A stretch of 64,000 bases of DNA from Tethya wilhelma (lineage: Eukaryota > Porifera > Demospongiae > Tethyida > Tethyidae), in contig CAXIPT010000005.1 in NCBI GenBank assembly GCA_964030475.1, positions 248,001 through 312,000 of the forward strand, read 5' to 3'. Every line of letters begins with the position of its first letter. The first letter of the stretch is position 1. Shown here in pieces: positions 10,201 to 22,683 of this stretch. The notes beneath the pieces are model-generated. The model ran no database searches. It was given only the letters and a program-made list of their open reading frames with translations, and was not told the DNA's origin. The position numbers and the translations under genes are program-made.

Positions 10201-13200
10201 GTGTGCTTCCACTTGCATGGTTCAAACTTCAAAGCTATAATATTGGAATGCAATGCCAGTGACCTTTTATGATATTGGGTGTGGTACATAATCATATTCA
10301 TAAGTTGCAGCTGCCTGTGTGGTGGGGATTTCCCCTACTATGAATTCCGTCTAGAGATCTGCATCTAGTACATCTAGATCTGTGTAGCTAGTAAACCTCC
10401 CATGCTACCTAAACATTGTATGCCTGTAAAAAGTCCTAGCTATTGGTTTTGGTTTGTGATTTCATGTAGCAGAACTGGATTGAGATTTTGTGTGCATAAT
10501 ATACTCTCCTATGTTTATTACCCCCCTTTTAAAAACTCTAAACAATGGATTATGGCGGAAACACTCCATTATGCCAGCTAATAAATCTATGTACTGACAT
10601 TTGCAAACCTTTCCTCTTGAGACTATAGCTATTACCAGTATTGTTTCTCTAACTCATACTCGTGACATGTGCATTCTAAAGACTCTGTTGTTTATTTGTC
10701 AGATGGTGTCATCTGGACGAGGTCCCTACTATGGCAACGTCTGATCCCTCTGGAGCTAGTGTGTGCTACTGTATAACAGACAGTGTATTATTGTTAATAC
10801 TTTATCTACTACTCAACCTTTTAGTATAGGATTCTATATAGCTAGTAATGATGCATTATAACCTTAGTATGTTGTTGTTCTTTATATTTGTAAGACCTTT
10901 ATTTTTTAGGCTGCATATGCTTTTTATGAATTGTTACCTTTTCCTTATCCCTGTGTATGTGTGTACACTCTTCATATGAATACACTGTTTACTATGGCCT
11001 GGCCTGATAAGCATCACTGAGGGGTTATTCATGATGGGTTCTCTGAGGCATTTCCTCCCATACCTCCCTGTTTGTTGGCTCCATCTGTTGCCATGGTGAT
11101 GGCTAAACTATGCCAGTCCCACCCATCATACACGTGTACCTCCCATGACGTGAATCACTGTAAATACAGTGTATGATGATAATCACCATATGTATGATTT
11201 ACATGTAGCTAAGATCTTGTGTATGTAGTATTGGTAGGCTGAAGCTATTTTCAAAACTGTAGAGATTCTGTTGATGGTTGTGTGTTTGTGTGTGCGCATT
11301 TCTGCTCCGATATGGATTCTTTGTGTATGTATGTGACTTGCTGTGATGCACCTGTTAGCTATGTATATGTGTGTGACTATATATTGAGTTTGCAAATGAA
11401 GTTGTCCCAACTGTTCTCATTGTGTGTGTGGCTGCATATCCTTTGTGAATGTACACATAGTGTGTCTGTTTAGGGCAACAACCACTTGAGGTGTAAGCAC
11501 TAAGGTTGTATTCCATTGTGAAATTACTCCCAGCAACTTGTAGGAAGTACTTTAAGGTTACCACACACAATGGGGGTGCTTGTACACTATCATAACAGAG
11601 CTGTGTTGCACAACTGGAGTGGCCTATTCTAGCAACACACACAAATGTAGTGAGTATTTGTGTGCATACCCACTCCCCATACCCACTTGTGTGTGCACAC
11701 TTGTGTTGGGTATGTGATTAAGGTTATGGGTGTGTACAGAACACATCTCCACTTATATCTACATGTACACATGTACACAGTATGTTGCCCACAAGCCTGG
11801 CACAACCTTACCATGTTTTTATCTTGTGATTGTAGCAATTTGTGAGACTCCACCACTTTACCCAGGAATGCTATGAATAATCACACAGGGGCTGCAGTAG
11901 TATTGGACTGGGACTTTGTGTAGCAGAATGGGAGTGAGATTTTGTGTAGCATCATTGGAATGGGACACACATGCTATACATACATATTAATTTCACAGTG
12001 AGTGCCTTCCTGCTATGTGTTCCACTACACTGACAGTGAGGTATCCAAACAGAATGTGTTTGTGTGTTCCTACAAAAACTACATGTGACTTTCAGAATAA
12101 ACTTTACTTTTGTACATTCTGGGATTTTTTTAGCTATATGTCTTTGCAACAACAGGAAGCTGGAAGCTAATCATGTGTGGTGTGTTTTGTGTTGTCAGCC
12201 ATCTGCGGATTGATAAACATAAACAGACCTGCTACCTTTTATGGTTGTATTAATGCACTTATTGGTTTGGCCTGTTTAGAAATGGCCCAATGTTATTTCA
12301 ACCTAAAAGTGGGCGAAAAGTTTGCTCTGGGATTTTTTTTGTCCACATGTGCTTGAGAGTGTAGTGTGTAACCAGCTTATTTGTGTTGGTCAGAGGTGTA
12401 GTGTATTTTGACCACAATGAATAGTGCCAGCTCAGGCTGTTGCTATTTTTAGTAAGTCTAATTATAGAGTATGCACTACCTGTGTTGACAGTGTTGTTGT
12501 ACATGATGCTATGTAGATACTCTCTATTCTCCACTCATCTTTGCTACCTCATTATAGAGACTGTTCCTTGCTAATGGCCAATTCAATAGCCACCTTTTGT
12601 TACCTCCATTCAAACACATCATGTACAGACCATGTTTGTATGTCCCTTGTGGTGCATACTTGGGTTTGTATGTGTTCTTTGTGTGTGGCTATACCTCATT
12701 GTCACAATGTGTGTATGAGAAGCTGATAATAATGGCTGTTTTTAGGCTATAGACTGCAATAGTTGTTTGCATTATGGGGTATGTGTTGATGTGTAGCTAC
12801 TCTAAGTAAATTGATTGCCAATGATTAATGGACCTTGTCCTTGTATAGAGATGCTATTAATAGTAGTGCCAAATTTGCTGTGTTGGCAAAGACTAGACAA
12901 TGTGCCTCATAACTAGGATAGCACACATTGCTAATCTAAGTACCAACATTCTCCATGGTTCAGATAATCAACAGTTCCATACTTCATTAGTCAATGGACT
13001 CCAAATGATATAAGATCTGCTAATTTTTTAATTGCTCTGATATTTTGTTCCTAATTATTATGTGTAGACAATTACTCCGGAATGAAAAATCTTTGTTAAT
13101 TACAAAGAAACCTCATTCCATACCATGCCCATATCATGCATCATTCTCTGAGTAAAGCTGTTGGTACAGCTTTACCAACTAAAGAAACTTGAAAGAAAGA

Positions 13201-13716
13201 TAATAATAATATTGGCTTACCTCTACAGAGAGATTGCATTGCAGTCAGTGTCCAAAAGAAATAGAGGAGTATTTCTTGATAATTGTCGGATCCCTGTAAT
13301 AGAAACTTCATCACTCTCATGACTAATCCTTAGACCTATATTGTTACTAGACCTAGAATATTATCTTACTTTACAGAGTACATCAAACACTTCATTTTCT
13401 CTACTGCTATGAACTAGGAAAATCAATGTCTGTCACCAGCTGCCTTCAGTGGGCTTATATTATTCCTTCCTAGCCACCCTGTGTTTATTGCGTTATTTTG
13501 CATACTTTTACCCACGGGTACATAAATAATTTGAAACACTTTCGTTTTATTAAAAAATTTTGTTAGGTCAGGAAAAAAAATGTTTTCTGATTAATGCCAC
13601 CTTACAATATACTGATCCTTTTTATGAGCGTTAGGACTATTGCTAGAGAATTTGTCTTATAAATATTAAAGTGTGATTCGGTATGAGTGTATACTGAAGA
13701 GATTTTCATTGTTTTT

Positions 13717-13773
<57 letters not shown>

Positions 13774-13894
13774 CACACACTCTCCACAGCTGAACTATGC
13801 TGATATCGATGTTGTGTCTGGGAACCGGAACCCTCCTGCCCAGGACAACCGCCCTGGTGAGGTCACCTACACCACCGTCACAGCTAACCTCTGA
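7276..13894 (+). CDS. Receptor B: FN3, degenerate sushi, TM, YxxP tail, alternative ends
   Basis: Exons fit at 7276-7379, 7445-7664, 7745-7990, 8063-8218, 8277-8390, 8461-8491, 9073-9253 and 9544-9723, then either 10703-10744 or 13790-13894. All frames agree. The domains are an FN3 in two exons, a Cys-poor extracellular segment, and a sushi-like domain that keeps ATYSC and PPSCK but lacks two of the four cysteines. A TM segment (VVATVVPITVLVIIAVVVVV, then III) follows, ending YRSKKG. The tail has four YxxP sites: YADP, YQDP (made by the 9253/9544 junction), YAIP and YSQP, a pattern bound by Crk/Nck-type SH2 domains. One last exon ends GRGPYYGNV; the other contains LNYADI and VTYTTV, both matching the ITIM consensus. 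The 5' end and signal peptide are not found. Visible length is 424 or 445 aa. Confidence 0.75.
9303..9495. mobile_element. Degraded MITE in a receptor B intron
   Basis: The ends TAGCTAGAAATTT and AAATTTTAGC, and inner words such as AGCCCCACCCATGTATTGCAA, match the inner MITE at 6870-7081. Many substitutions suggest an older insertion. Confidence 0.55.
10745..13720. other. Long stretch between the two alternative last exons
   Basis: About 3 kb follows the stop at 10742-10744. It holds AT-rich, low-complexity sequence with many stops in all frames. It would be 3' UTR and downstream DNA for the short ending, or intron for the ITIM ending. I see no further coding exon, RNA gene or clear element. 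Confidence 0.5.
13721..13770. repeat. (CA)n microsatellite before the ITIM exon
   Basis: A CA tract of about 50 bp lies about 20 bases upstream of the acceptor at 13788-13789. Its length could influence splicing to the ITIM exon; this is inference. Confidence 0.85.
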
Positions 13895-14904
13895 GAGAGA
13901 GAGAGCTGCTACTACTTTATGAGTGACTGTTATAATAATATGCACAGATATTCTAGTAGTGCTTAAAGTTAATTGAACTGTATTGAAAAAAAAATTAAAG
14001 CTGAGTGTATTTAGGTTATTGTGCTAAGTCTTTACATTATGTTACTGATGTGTTGTTGTATTTTTAAAGATTTATATGCCCTTTTTCTTTTTGATTGTAT
14101 TATACATCACTTAGTGATAATTACTTGTAGCTGTGTGAACCACTTGTATATTTGTATGCTTATAAACTTTTTGTTGATAGGTAATGGTGGTAAATGTTGT
14201 GCTATATACGCGAAACCCCCCCCCCGCGAATATTATTATTAATAGCGCAGATATTCTACTCACGCGAAATGTAGCCTCGTAATGCGCGCGGCGCTAACCT
14301 TTTGGTGCCTGCATGCATGGCCGCGGGAGGCAATCGATCTCCCGCAGTGCAGTCCCAATAGCATAATATATTGTGATTGTGTTTTGAATTGTTTGCTTAA
14401 GAGTACAGATGGAGTTTTGAAGACTAATGTGTTTATGTTTATGTATTGATGTGATGATAAGTTCTTGAATAAGCATAAACATGCCAATGTTATCTGAAAA
14501 ATCAACATCTGTCAATAGAAGATTGCTACCACAAAGACACAAAAATAAGTAAACAGCATCTGCTAACTGAAAGTAAGAGCCAAAACAAGCAATAAAAGGT
14601 GTTCCCGCCCAAAAATTAGGTGCAGGTCGTCAACATTATAAACTGCATTTTCTCGCGCAGTATCTAGCACCACGGGCAAGGACTTTCAAAATGGTAATGA
14701 TACTAAAAATCACTTGCACGAAGTGAGCCCGTCTCAGTTGGAACAACGGGTAAGGAATTGCCCGTGGCATCTGCAGAGAGCACGTGGACAGAAGCAGAGG
14801 TATAAGCCATAAGGTAAGGAATTTTCTTCTTTATGACTACTTTTTGTATTTATTTGACTCTTTTTTTAACAAACAGAACAAACAAATCATCTAAGCTATC
14901 TTTA

Positions 14905-15509
14905 TTATAGAGTGCTTGTTGATTTTGGACTCTTATCACCACCACCACCACCACTGGCATTATCCACTAATGAAAGGGGTACTGTTGATCTCCCCACAGT
15001 CTCTTCATTGGCACAGTTCTCATCACTGGTAGGACTCCTCAAGTGTATATTTGGATCGGGTGCAACAGGGAGTCCACTAATGGGATCCACATTCTCATAT
15101 CCCGGCGATTGGGATCTACTTTGCTGTCCACTCGATGGAATGATGTCATCATATATACATCGATCGCCATGACAACCCCTACTCTCACCACTCTCGTTCA
15201 AAGCCCGTCTCTTCCTGGAGGGAGTTGGGACGTAACAGACGTTCTTGTCTAGCTTGATGTCAACATCATCACCACTCAGAGGGATGCCATCCTCAATGGT
15301 AGTGGGGCGACATTGAAGTTCTAATGGAGACTCATAATCGTGACTCTGTGGTGTTTCGTTTCTCTCCTCCATGCTCTCTCCGCGTCTTTTGAGGTACTTT
15401 AGGAAACAGGTCAGCAGGATGACAGCACCTACGATGATTGCTATGGCAACGGCTACTGAAAAGACAGCGGTGAGTGCTACTGTTAAGATGTTGATTTGAT
15501 TTTCTTGAT
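14905..15509 (-). CDS. Orphan exon J: TM segment and tyrosine-bearing tail
   Basis: A single open exon runs from an acceptor at 15509 (phase 1) to a stop at 14905, about 201 aa. It starts DQENQINILTV, then a TM segment (VAIAIIVGAVILLTCFLKYL), then a tail. Tail motifs include YESP, LDKNVCYVP, SRKRRA, YDDI and GYENVDP (YxN, a Grb2-type SH2 site). It is clearly homologous to the last exon of receptor E (44076-44620), but on the opposite strand and intact, whereas E's tail is frameshifted. No matching extracellular exons are seen to its right up to 20.5 kb. It is either the 3' end of a gene whose front was lost or lies far away, or an orphan relic that keeps an open frame. Confidence 0.6.
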
Positions 15510-15512
15510 CTG

Positions 15513-15566
<54 letters not shown>

Positions 15567-18500
15567 AGTATGTTTACAAGGTTGAATTAGCAACATCGTG
15601 TGTGGTTGTGATTGATCCAAGATTAGTGATAATTGTTTACTGTACTGCTTAGGCTCTAGATTTGATACTCATAGTTTCACTTTGCTTGTGTTTGTGTGTA
15701 TGTGTCACATTTAGAGGAATAACGTCATACGATAGAGATCATGGTTCCCAAAATCATTCAATTCGCTAGTAAACATACAAACTGAGAAATGACAGTCAGG
15801 CACAATAATTGTCCCAGCTAGCTTTGGCTGTATGTTGGTCAAGCTCTTTGTTCAGTCCATTCCTTGTTTGAAGTCACACACCCATTAGCAATACCAATAT
15901 CCATAGCAAAATAGATGCACTGCAGCTACCTCTAAATGCAGCCTAAATTTATACACTTTTCTGATCCAGTGCTACAATGGTTCATTCTCGATTCTCCATA
16001 CTACCCATCATTGAACAGTATCCCACTAATCTGTCTTCCATGTTTTACCTTCCCCCTAACTCTACCATCACGTACCATTCTGTCCTTTGACCTCCCTCAA
16101 ACTCAAGAAGAGTAGCAGTAAACAGCTGCTTATTAGATTTCCTTCATAATTAGCCATCGATTACCAGCAAATGGTGTCCGATCCAACTTCACTTGGCTAC
16201 TCCTCTGTGTCTCAGTCTATACTGTACTGTTACTACGTGAATTATGATAACATTATGACTAGTAAAAATCCCCAGCAGATATGAATTTGACTATAATATT
16301 ATTTTTGCAAAGCTCCATTAATTTGTACATATATAGTCATATATTACATGCACTGTTGACTGTAGTAACTCCACCTAGACTTTTGGTTTATAGTTTGCCG
16401 TTTCCTGTTTCACTTCTGGTCAGTGAAATATGGCTGGTCTATGATATTTTGTATAAAGTGCCTTGTGACTTCTAGCTGGTTAGAGTGATTATGAACTACA
16501 GGCTTCCTTTTTGGAGTGAAAACATGATAAACTTTGATAACTTTGTGTACCATTGTATTTCTAATTGTGTGTGTGCTCAATAAGTGTTCTGTGTGTCAAA
16601 TGGAAGTGCCTGTCCAATCCTGTACTTTCATGTGGTCTTGTAACTAAAACGGAAATGTTGTAATCTGTTTTCACACCACGTCCTTCCACTTCCCGTAACT
16701 TACCGACCACGGGTAAGGTCTTGCCCTCGTTGCACTGACCACCACGGACCATGGCAATGCTGCATTCCTGACTAATGTGATTATTACTAATGGGCTAATG
16801 GACCTGGATCAGACTCAACAAAACAAGGCTGACACAATGGCTTATCTGTCCGTGATACGTGTTCCGCCATGTTGGTATATGGGTCTGGGTGGCATTGTTT
16901 GATGTCGACTATAGGTTAGCAATAATTCGATTTGAGTTGAGTGATTTGGGGATGAATCCTACGCTTTTGATTGACGACTAGACTGTAAATGGTTGTAAAA
17001 ACTACAACAATTTTGTTTTTTTTCTCCTCTCAGTACTGCACCAGCAATAGTTATGCTAGTATAGTATGGTCTGTGAGGTGCACACATATTTTTTGTCTAC
17101 AATTGTTGGCTGAGAAACTGAGAAACATTTCCATGAAAAGTTTTGGCTTTCTCGGTAAACTTGGACCCTTGGTGTGAACTAGCAAAAGGTTTTGACTTTC
17201 AAGAGACTGTCAGTGTATATTTTGACTGCCCATTCCGTACACAAGCCACTTAGCCATGTGACAACATGTTGCTATGGAGGCGTGCAATTCTTATTCCCTG
17301 GAGAATGCTATATCCCTGTGTTGTTTTAAAATAGAATTGCACTTGTACTAACTTACTATACTTAAACCTTGGTGAATATGATTATACTGTGTTAAATTGT
17401 ATACATGATACGTGTGAACATGGTCTTTTAGTAATGATCCTAGCTGCTTTATTGGCACTTGTGCACAGTGAAATTTCCGACCTGATCATTATCATAGCCA
17501 TATTATGTGCTAAATGTTGTTCCATTGAGGACATTGCATCATAGCCTCCTAGTGGTCTTTAGAATCACCAATTTTCAAGCAATACTAGTCATCAGATCAC
17601 TGACTTTGAATACATGTGGTACAACCAGGCCATTCCATTAGTCTTCAAGGTGTCAACATCAAATGTTTGTGTTCGTTGATAACTCAAAAGAGAGAAAAAT
17701 TAGTAAATTAGTGTTCTAATTATCAGATTAACAGAACCATTTGTCCGAGAAAAATTGACTCCAATTGTTTCTAATTGTTTTTAATACCTCCCAGGGCCAA
17801 TTTGTAGCAATCACTGTCTAACACGTGTACCTCACAAATTGATGACAAGCAACATGAGAAGATTTTTTCAAAAACTCAGCACCACCCTAAAACAACCTAG
17901 TAACTATTGATCGGCTTTTTTTCTCATGCATTCGCACTCTCCAAACTTTTAGTCAGCTTCTCTTTTACTGCCAAACCTGTCGCTTTGTGATGTGAATTGT
18001 TTCAAATGGGCAGTTGTATAATGGCAGTGTGTTTACTGCAAATAGCACGAAAAGATCGAGTGGAATGTAAATATTAATAATCTCGAATGGCTTGTTTATA
18101 TGAGTGAGTGGGCGTATGTATGTTTGTACATGTGTGTGTGTGACCTGGCTTGAACTCTTAGCAGTTCAAAGCTTGCTAATTTGATTTTGAAATTGTGTTT
18201 TTTTTTCTCTGCCCAGTACATGACTTAGACATGCTCATATTATGGCTAGTCTTCTATTTGCATGGGTGTGGCTCTTATACAGGAGTTAAACCCCGCCAGA
18301 TGTGATCATCAATGGGAGTAAAAGCCCGTCTGAGTCTTGCCATTAATCTTGCTCGCAATCTTGTCATTATACCAATCCAACCGTCTTAATAATACATTTC
18401 CGACAGACTATGAATATGTACATTAGGGGAGCAGCAAACATTGGTGTACATTACAGCCAACAACGGAAAAACAGCCGTAACGTAATCAGCCCCAGACTGC

Positions 18501-18567
18501 GCTCCTCAGCAAGTCTCCATTTGGTTTGTAGACTGACATTGTTTGTGCAGGAGAGTGATATGCCCTT

Positions 18568-18602
<35 letters not shown>

Positions 18603-19336
18603 GTAACACGTGTGCAATGTACATTAGCTTTCAAATAGTTTCAGGAGCTATGGTATACATATACACACACACAATATTTTGATATTACGTGCAGCACATA
18701 CCTAAGTGCATACTTTTCTCAGTCTAATGTTGGTATGTGTATGGAAAGCATATCTCAGCTGTGCAGCTAAGCAGAACCGTATTAAGGGTCTGGACTGTAA
18801 CACTATACCATTCAAGCTTGTAAGTCAACAAGCCATTACACAGTACGGTACACTCTTATACAATAAGGCCCAGCTCGCTCCGTAACACATGATAATCTTC
18901 TACCATGTCACGTACACATTTGCTACAAGCTTACTGTACACACACTCGTATAAGTTGGTACATAGCAGCCAGTAGCCAGCGTTCTAAGGGCTAGGCCATG
19001 CCAACACTTTGACCATGTTCCAAGATCCTGATAGCTACATCAATCATGAAAGGAGCACTTACTCGTTGGAGAAAAAATTTTTGACACGGAACCATTTTGA
19101 GCTGAAAGGGGTTATGTCTTTGGTTGGGCAAACATGTTGTGCCGCGAGGAAATTGAGGTGTACGAAACAAAGTCGGTTGGTGGCTGGCAATTTGGCAGGA
19201 TTTGTAAATGAGGTGGTTTGTTGGAGGCTGTGGCATACTGTGTGATTATTGCTGGGTAGTGTTTGGAATAGCTTGCATTGTTTCTATGGCTGCCACTGCC
19301 AGTATGCATGTGTTATGTGTAGTGTGTTTGTTAGGG

Positions 19337-19384
<48 letters not shown>

Positions 19385-20518
19385 ACTTGTAGATAATACA
19401 ATTAGTCTGACATCTTGAAAGCGTTGCTAGTTTCAGATATGGTAATATAAAGTGTTTCACACACCAAACACATGTGCACAAGCTAAAGCATTTGAAAACT
19501 GCGAAGTGATTTTGGTCTTGGCTAGCTAGCAAAGCCTGGCATGTGATTGCATCCATGCAGGCGGCTAATTCAATCCCCTCATGATGTATCTCAAGAGAAA
19601 GTACAGTTGCTCACAAACAATTATTCTCCATTTGGGTTCTTAAGGTCCACCCTCTGTCTAGCTGCATACTTTCGAATATTACGTGAGAGAGAGAGAGAGG
19701 GTTAAATATTTATTTGCTCCCGTGTTCAAAATTGGGTAATTGCTCCAATTGAGCAGTTGCTGTTGTACCAATTACTCCAATTTTCGGTCTTTCATTTCAC
19801 AGAACCCGTTCCTAAGCAACCAAGACCCCACCCCAACGAGTTTCATTCTTAAAAATCATTTTTCTTTCCCTACTTTAACTTTCCTTTTCTTTCCTTTCTT
19901 CTTCCCACTGTAACAAGTGTGTCCAAGCACTGCCTTTCCACGTACACGAAATACAAGGCTTATTGGTCAAGATTATGTATTTCCATGGTAATAGTATGTT
20001 CGCTGCCCAATGAGGTAATGTGTTTTGATTAGTGGCCACTTTCGAGACAGACTTGCAGGAACCAGCTGTAATATGGAACTGGCTTGTTCGTTAAAATTAT
20101 AATTTCAGGGGTCAAAGGGTTCAAATGGGTAATATAGTCTCACCCACTTACGTGACAAGTATTTACATGTGCACGTAATTACATGCACACATATATAGTG
20201 ATATAATTATGTTCGTGCAGACATAAATGCTATCTTCGTAATGTGTTTCTCATGCCTAATCATTTAATGCTAATAGCAAACCCACGAGCATAGTACATTA
20301 TTGCACTAATGATTGTAGGAAGCCTGCCACAATATCTGTGAAGGCCTGCAAGATCCACGATCAAGATTGAAGTTTGAAATTATAATTGCTGTCTCGAACC
20401 AAGCTACAAGTTGTCACACTTGGAATCTTTCTCATGTCTCTCCCTGGATTCTAACACACATAATGGCCTCTTCATGCCATCCTGGCTCTGTTGGCCTGAG
20501 AAACAATGCATCTTCGAC
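15510..20518. other. Gene-poor 5 kb between orphan exon J and inverted arm 2
   Basis: I find no exon chain with consistent frames on either strand. The stretch contains a (GA)n tract at about 15520-15561, CA/GT tracts near 18571-18600 and 19341-19383, and otherwise unique AT-rich sequence. The short open frames overlap the simple repeats or lack splice partners. Confidence 0.5.
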
Positions 20519-22445
20519 GTGAAGATGGGATACAAGAACATGTATGCAACATGAAGTACACCCCTCGTACATCAATCCCCCTCTGTGTACGCACGCCCCA
20601 ACACCCACGCGTCCTGACAAGAAAAACAAGTGCGCACACACGCAATCAAACACATAGGCACAATGACCAGTTCACGCCCTTGCTGCCTTTGAACATCATA
20701 ACTTGTCGGGCTTATCAAATCTCCATTATACAACACCTAGGGTGTGAGTTGCTCGGAACTAGCCAACAATTAATTTAAAAAAGCATCAACAATTAAAAAT
20801 GTTTATACGTAGTCCATTACGTATATCGTCAATTATAGTTAATTATTTCTTTTGACACAAATAGTGATTATTGAAAAGTAGCTTTTATTAGCACTTCTTG
20901 TAATCCTTTGCAGATATTGCTTAAAAAGTTTTTATTTGTCCTTTATTAATCGTCCTATTAGCTCACCGCAAGGTGTGGCCAGTGTTGTATTTGAGGTCCA
21001 ATGAATAGAGTCATCAGCGAACGTCAACACAGGCCTAGTCAGCTGGTCTAGCTACGGCATACCACACAGGTGGTACGCTCGTACCCGATGCTTGTTTCTT
21101 AGGAGACACTTATTGTGCATCCACTTTAGTCTGTCTGCATCCTTGCATACCAACTCCCATATATCAGTTTGTATTTACCCGCTATGTAAATGTGTATGTA
21201 TATTTATATACACCACACACACATCAACGTGATCTACACTGGCAATGTATTCATGGAATGCTTCATCTCTACAAACACAATTATATGTCCACTTGAATGT
21301 GCTTTGATGTGGAGGCCACGCCACTGTCTACTAGCACCGTACTGTAGCTCTTGGAGACTGTACTGAGGTGTACTTTGGGCAGCCATTCAATGGTAAATAT
21401 AAGAGCCTCTAGGTCTGGCAAATGGTAGGTAGTAATGCCAGAATTAGTCCATGAGAATGCTTGCCTTAGTTATTTGTTGGCTTATCTGCAGTTTGGATGC
21501 AGTTGTTAGAGTTTGTTGTGAATCTTTGTCTCTCTCTGTTTGGTTCCTCACGAGAAAGATGTTCAGACCTGTTGTGTTTGTCGTTGCCTTCTTGTTCCTG
21601 CTCTCTGTGCAAGGATTTGCAGTTGGTTAGTGCATAAGCCTATCTCTGTATATGTATGTACTTATGTATGTATACTGGATTACAAGGTCAGTCTCTTTGA
21701 AGTTCGAGGGGAGGTTGTTAGCAGTGTGTGTGAAGGCTGGGATGGTTGCAAGCTTGCTTTTGTGAGCAAAGCAAGTTGCATCTAGCTTGCATTTGTGCAT
21801 TTAGGTTTCATTTTGTTAGCTGCACATCATAAGCAAGCTAGCATGCTAAGACCATTTTAAAGTTTCCCAAACTTAGCTGAAGGGTGGATTTATGCATGTG
21901 TGCATGTCGTGAGTGGATTGCTGCTTCGTTTGTACTTGCAATGATAGTTGCATTCTCAAGTGCATCTCGTAATTAAATGGGTCAAACTCTGGGTCCTGTC
22001 TAAGAGAGATGCTTCATCGATTGCACTATTAATCTTGCCTCTTTCTGTTTCATTATGTGCAGTGGCAAACATAAGGTTCAGTCAAAACAGCTACATTGTA
22101 TATGAGCAGAACCAGATATGTGTTCAACTACTCAACGACCCAGAACCGATCGCTAGCGGCGAACAACTAAGAATAAGCTACAGCTTTGGTAAGTTTTTCT
22201 TTTTTTTTCCCTCTCCCTCTCTCTCTCTCCCTCTCTCCCTCTCTCTCTCTCTTAGCTCTTAGCTCCAGCTGTGCCATGCAGACTCTTTACGGTGGTACAC
22301 AGGTGTTCAGTGGTTCTCGTAACAATACATTCAAGCATTGTGCTCCTAATGAAACAGAATTAGTGGTGTCTATTTGTGGAATTTGGTGGCCAGGGATATA
22401 CTATAGCTGGATGGCTGGCCCGGTTCCTGCATTTAGAGCAGCTAT

Positions 22446-22446
<1 letters not shown>
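20519..22446. repeat. Inverted repeat arm 2 (copy of 2684-4556)
   Basis: This is the plus-orientation arm. It contains the 5' flank, exon 1, intron 1 and exon 2 of the Calx-beta/Ig gene, followed by the real downstream exons. Homology ends in the (GT)n tract that runs into the N gap at 22528. Confidence 0.85.
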
Positions 22447-22527
<81 letters not shown>

Positions 22528-22652
22528 NNNNNNNNNNNNNNNNNNNNNNNNNNNNNNNNNNNNNNNNNNNNNNNNNNNNNNNNNNNNNNNNNNNNNNNNN
22601 NNNNNNNNNNNNNNNNNNNNNNNNNNNNNNNNNNNNNNTGTGTGTGTGTGTG

Positions 22653-22683
<31 letters not shown>

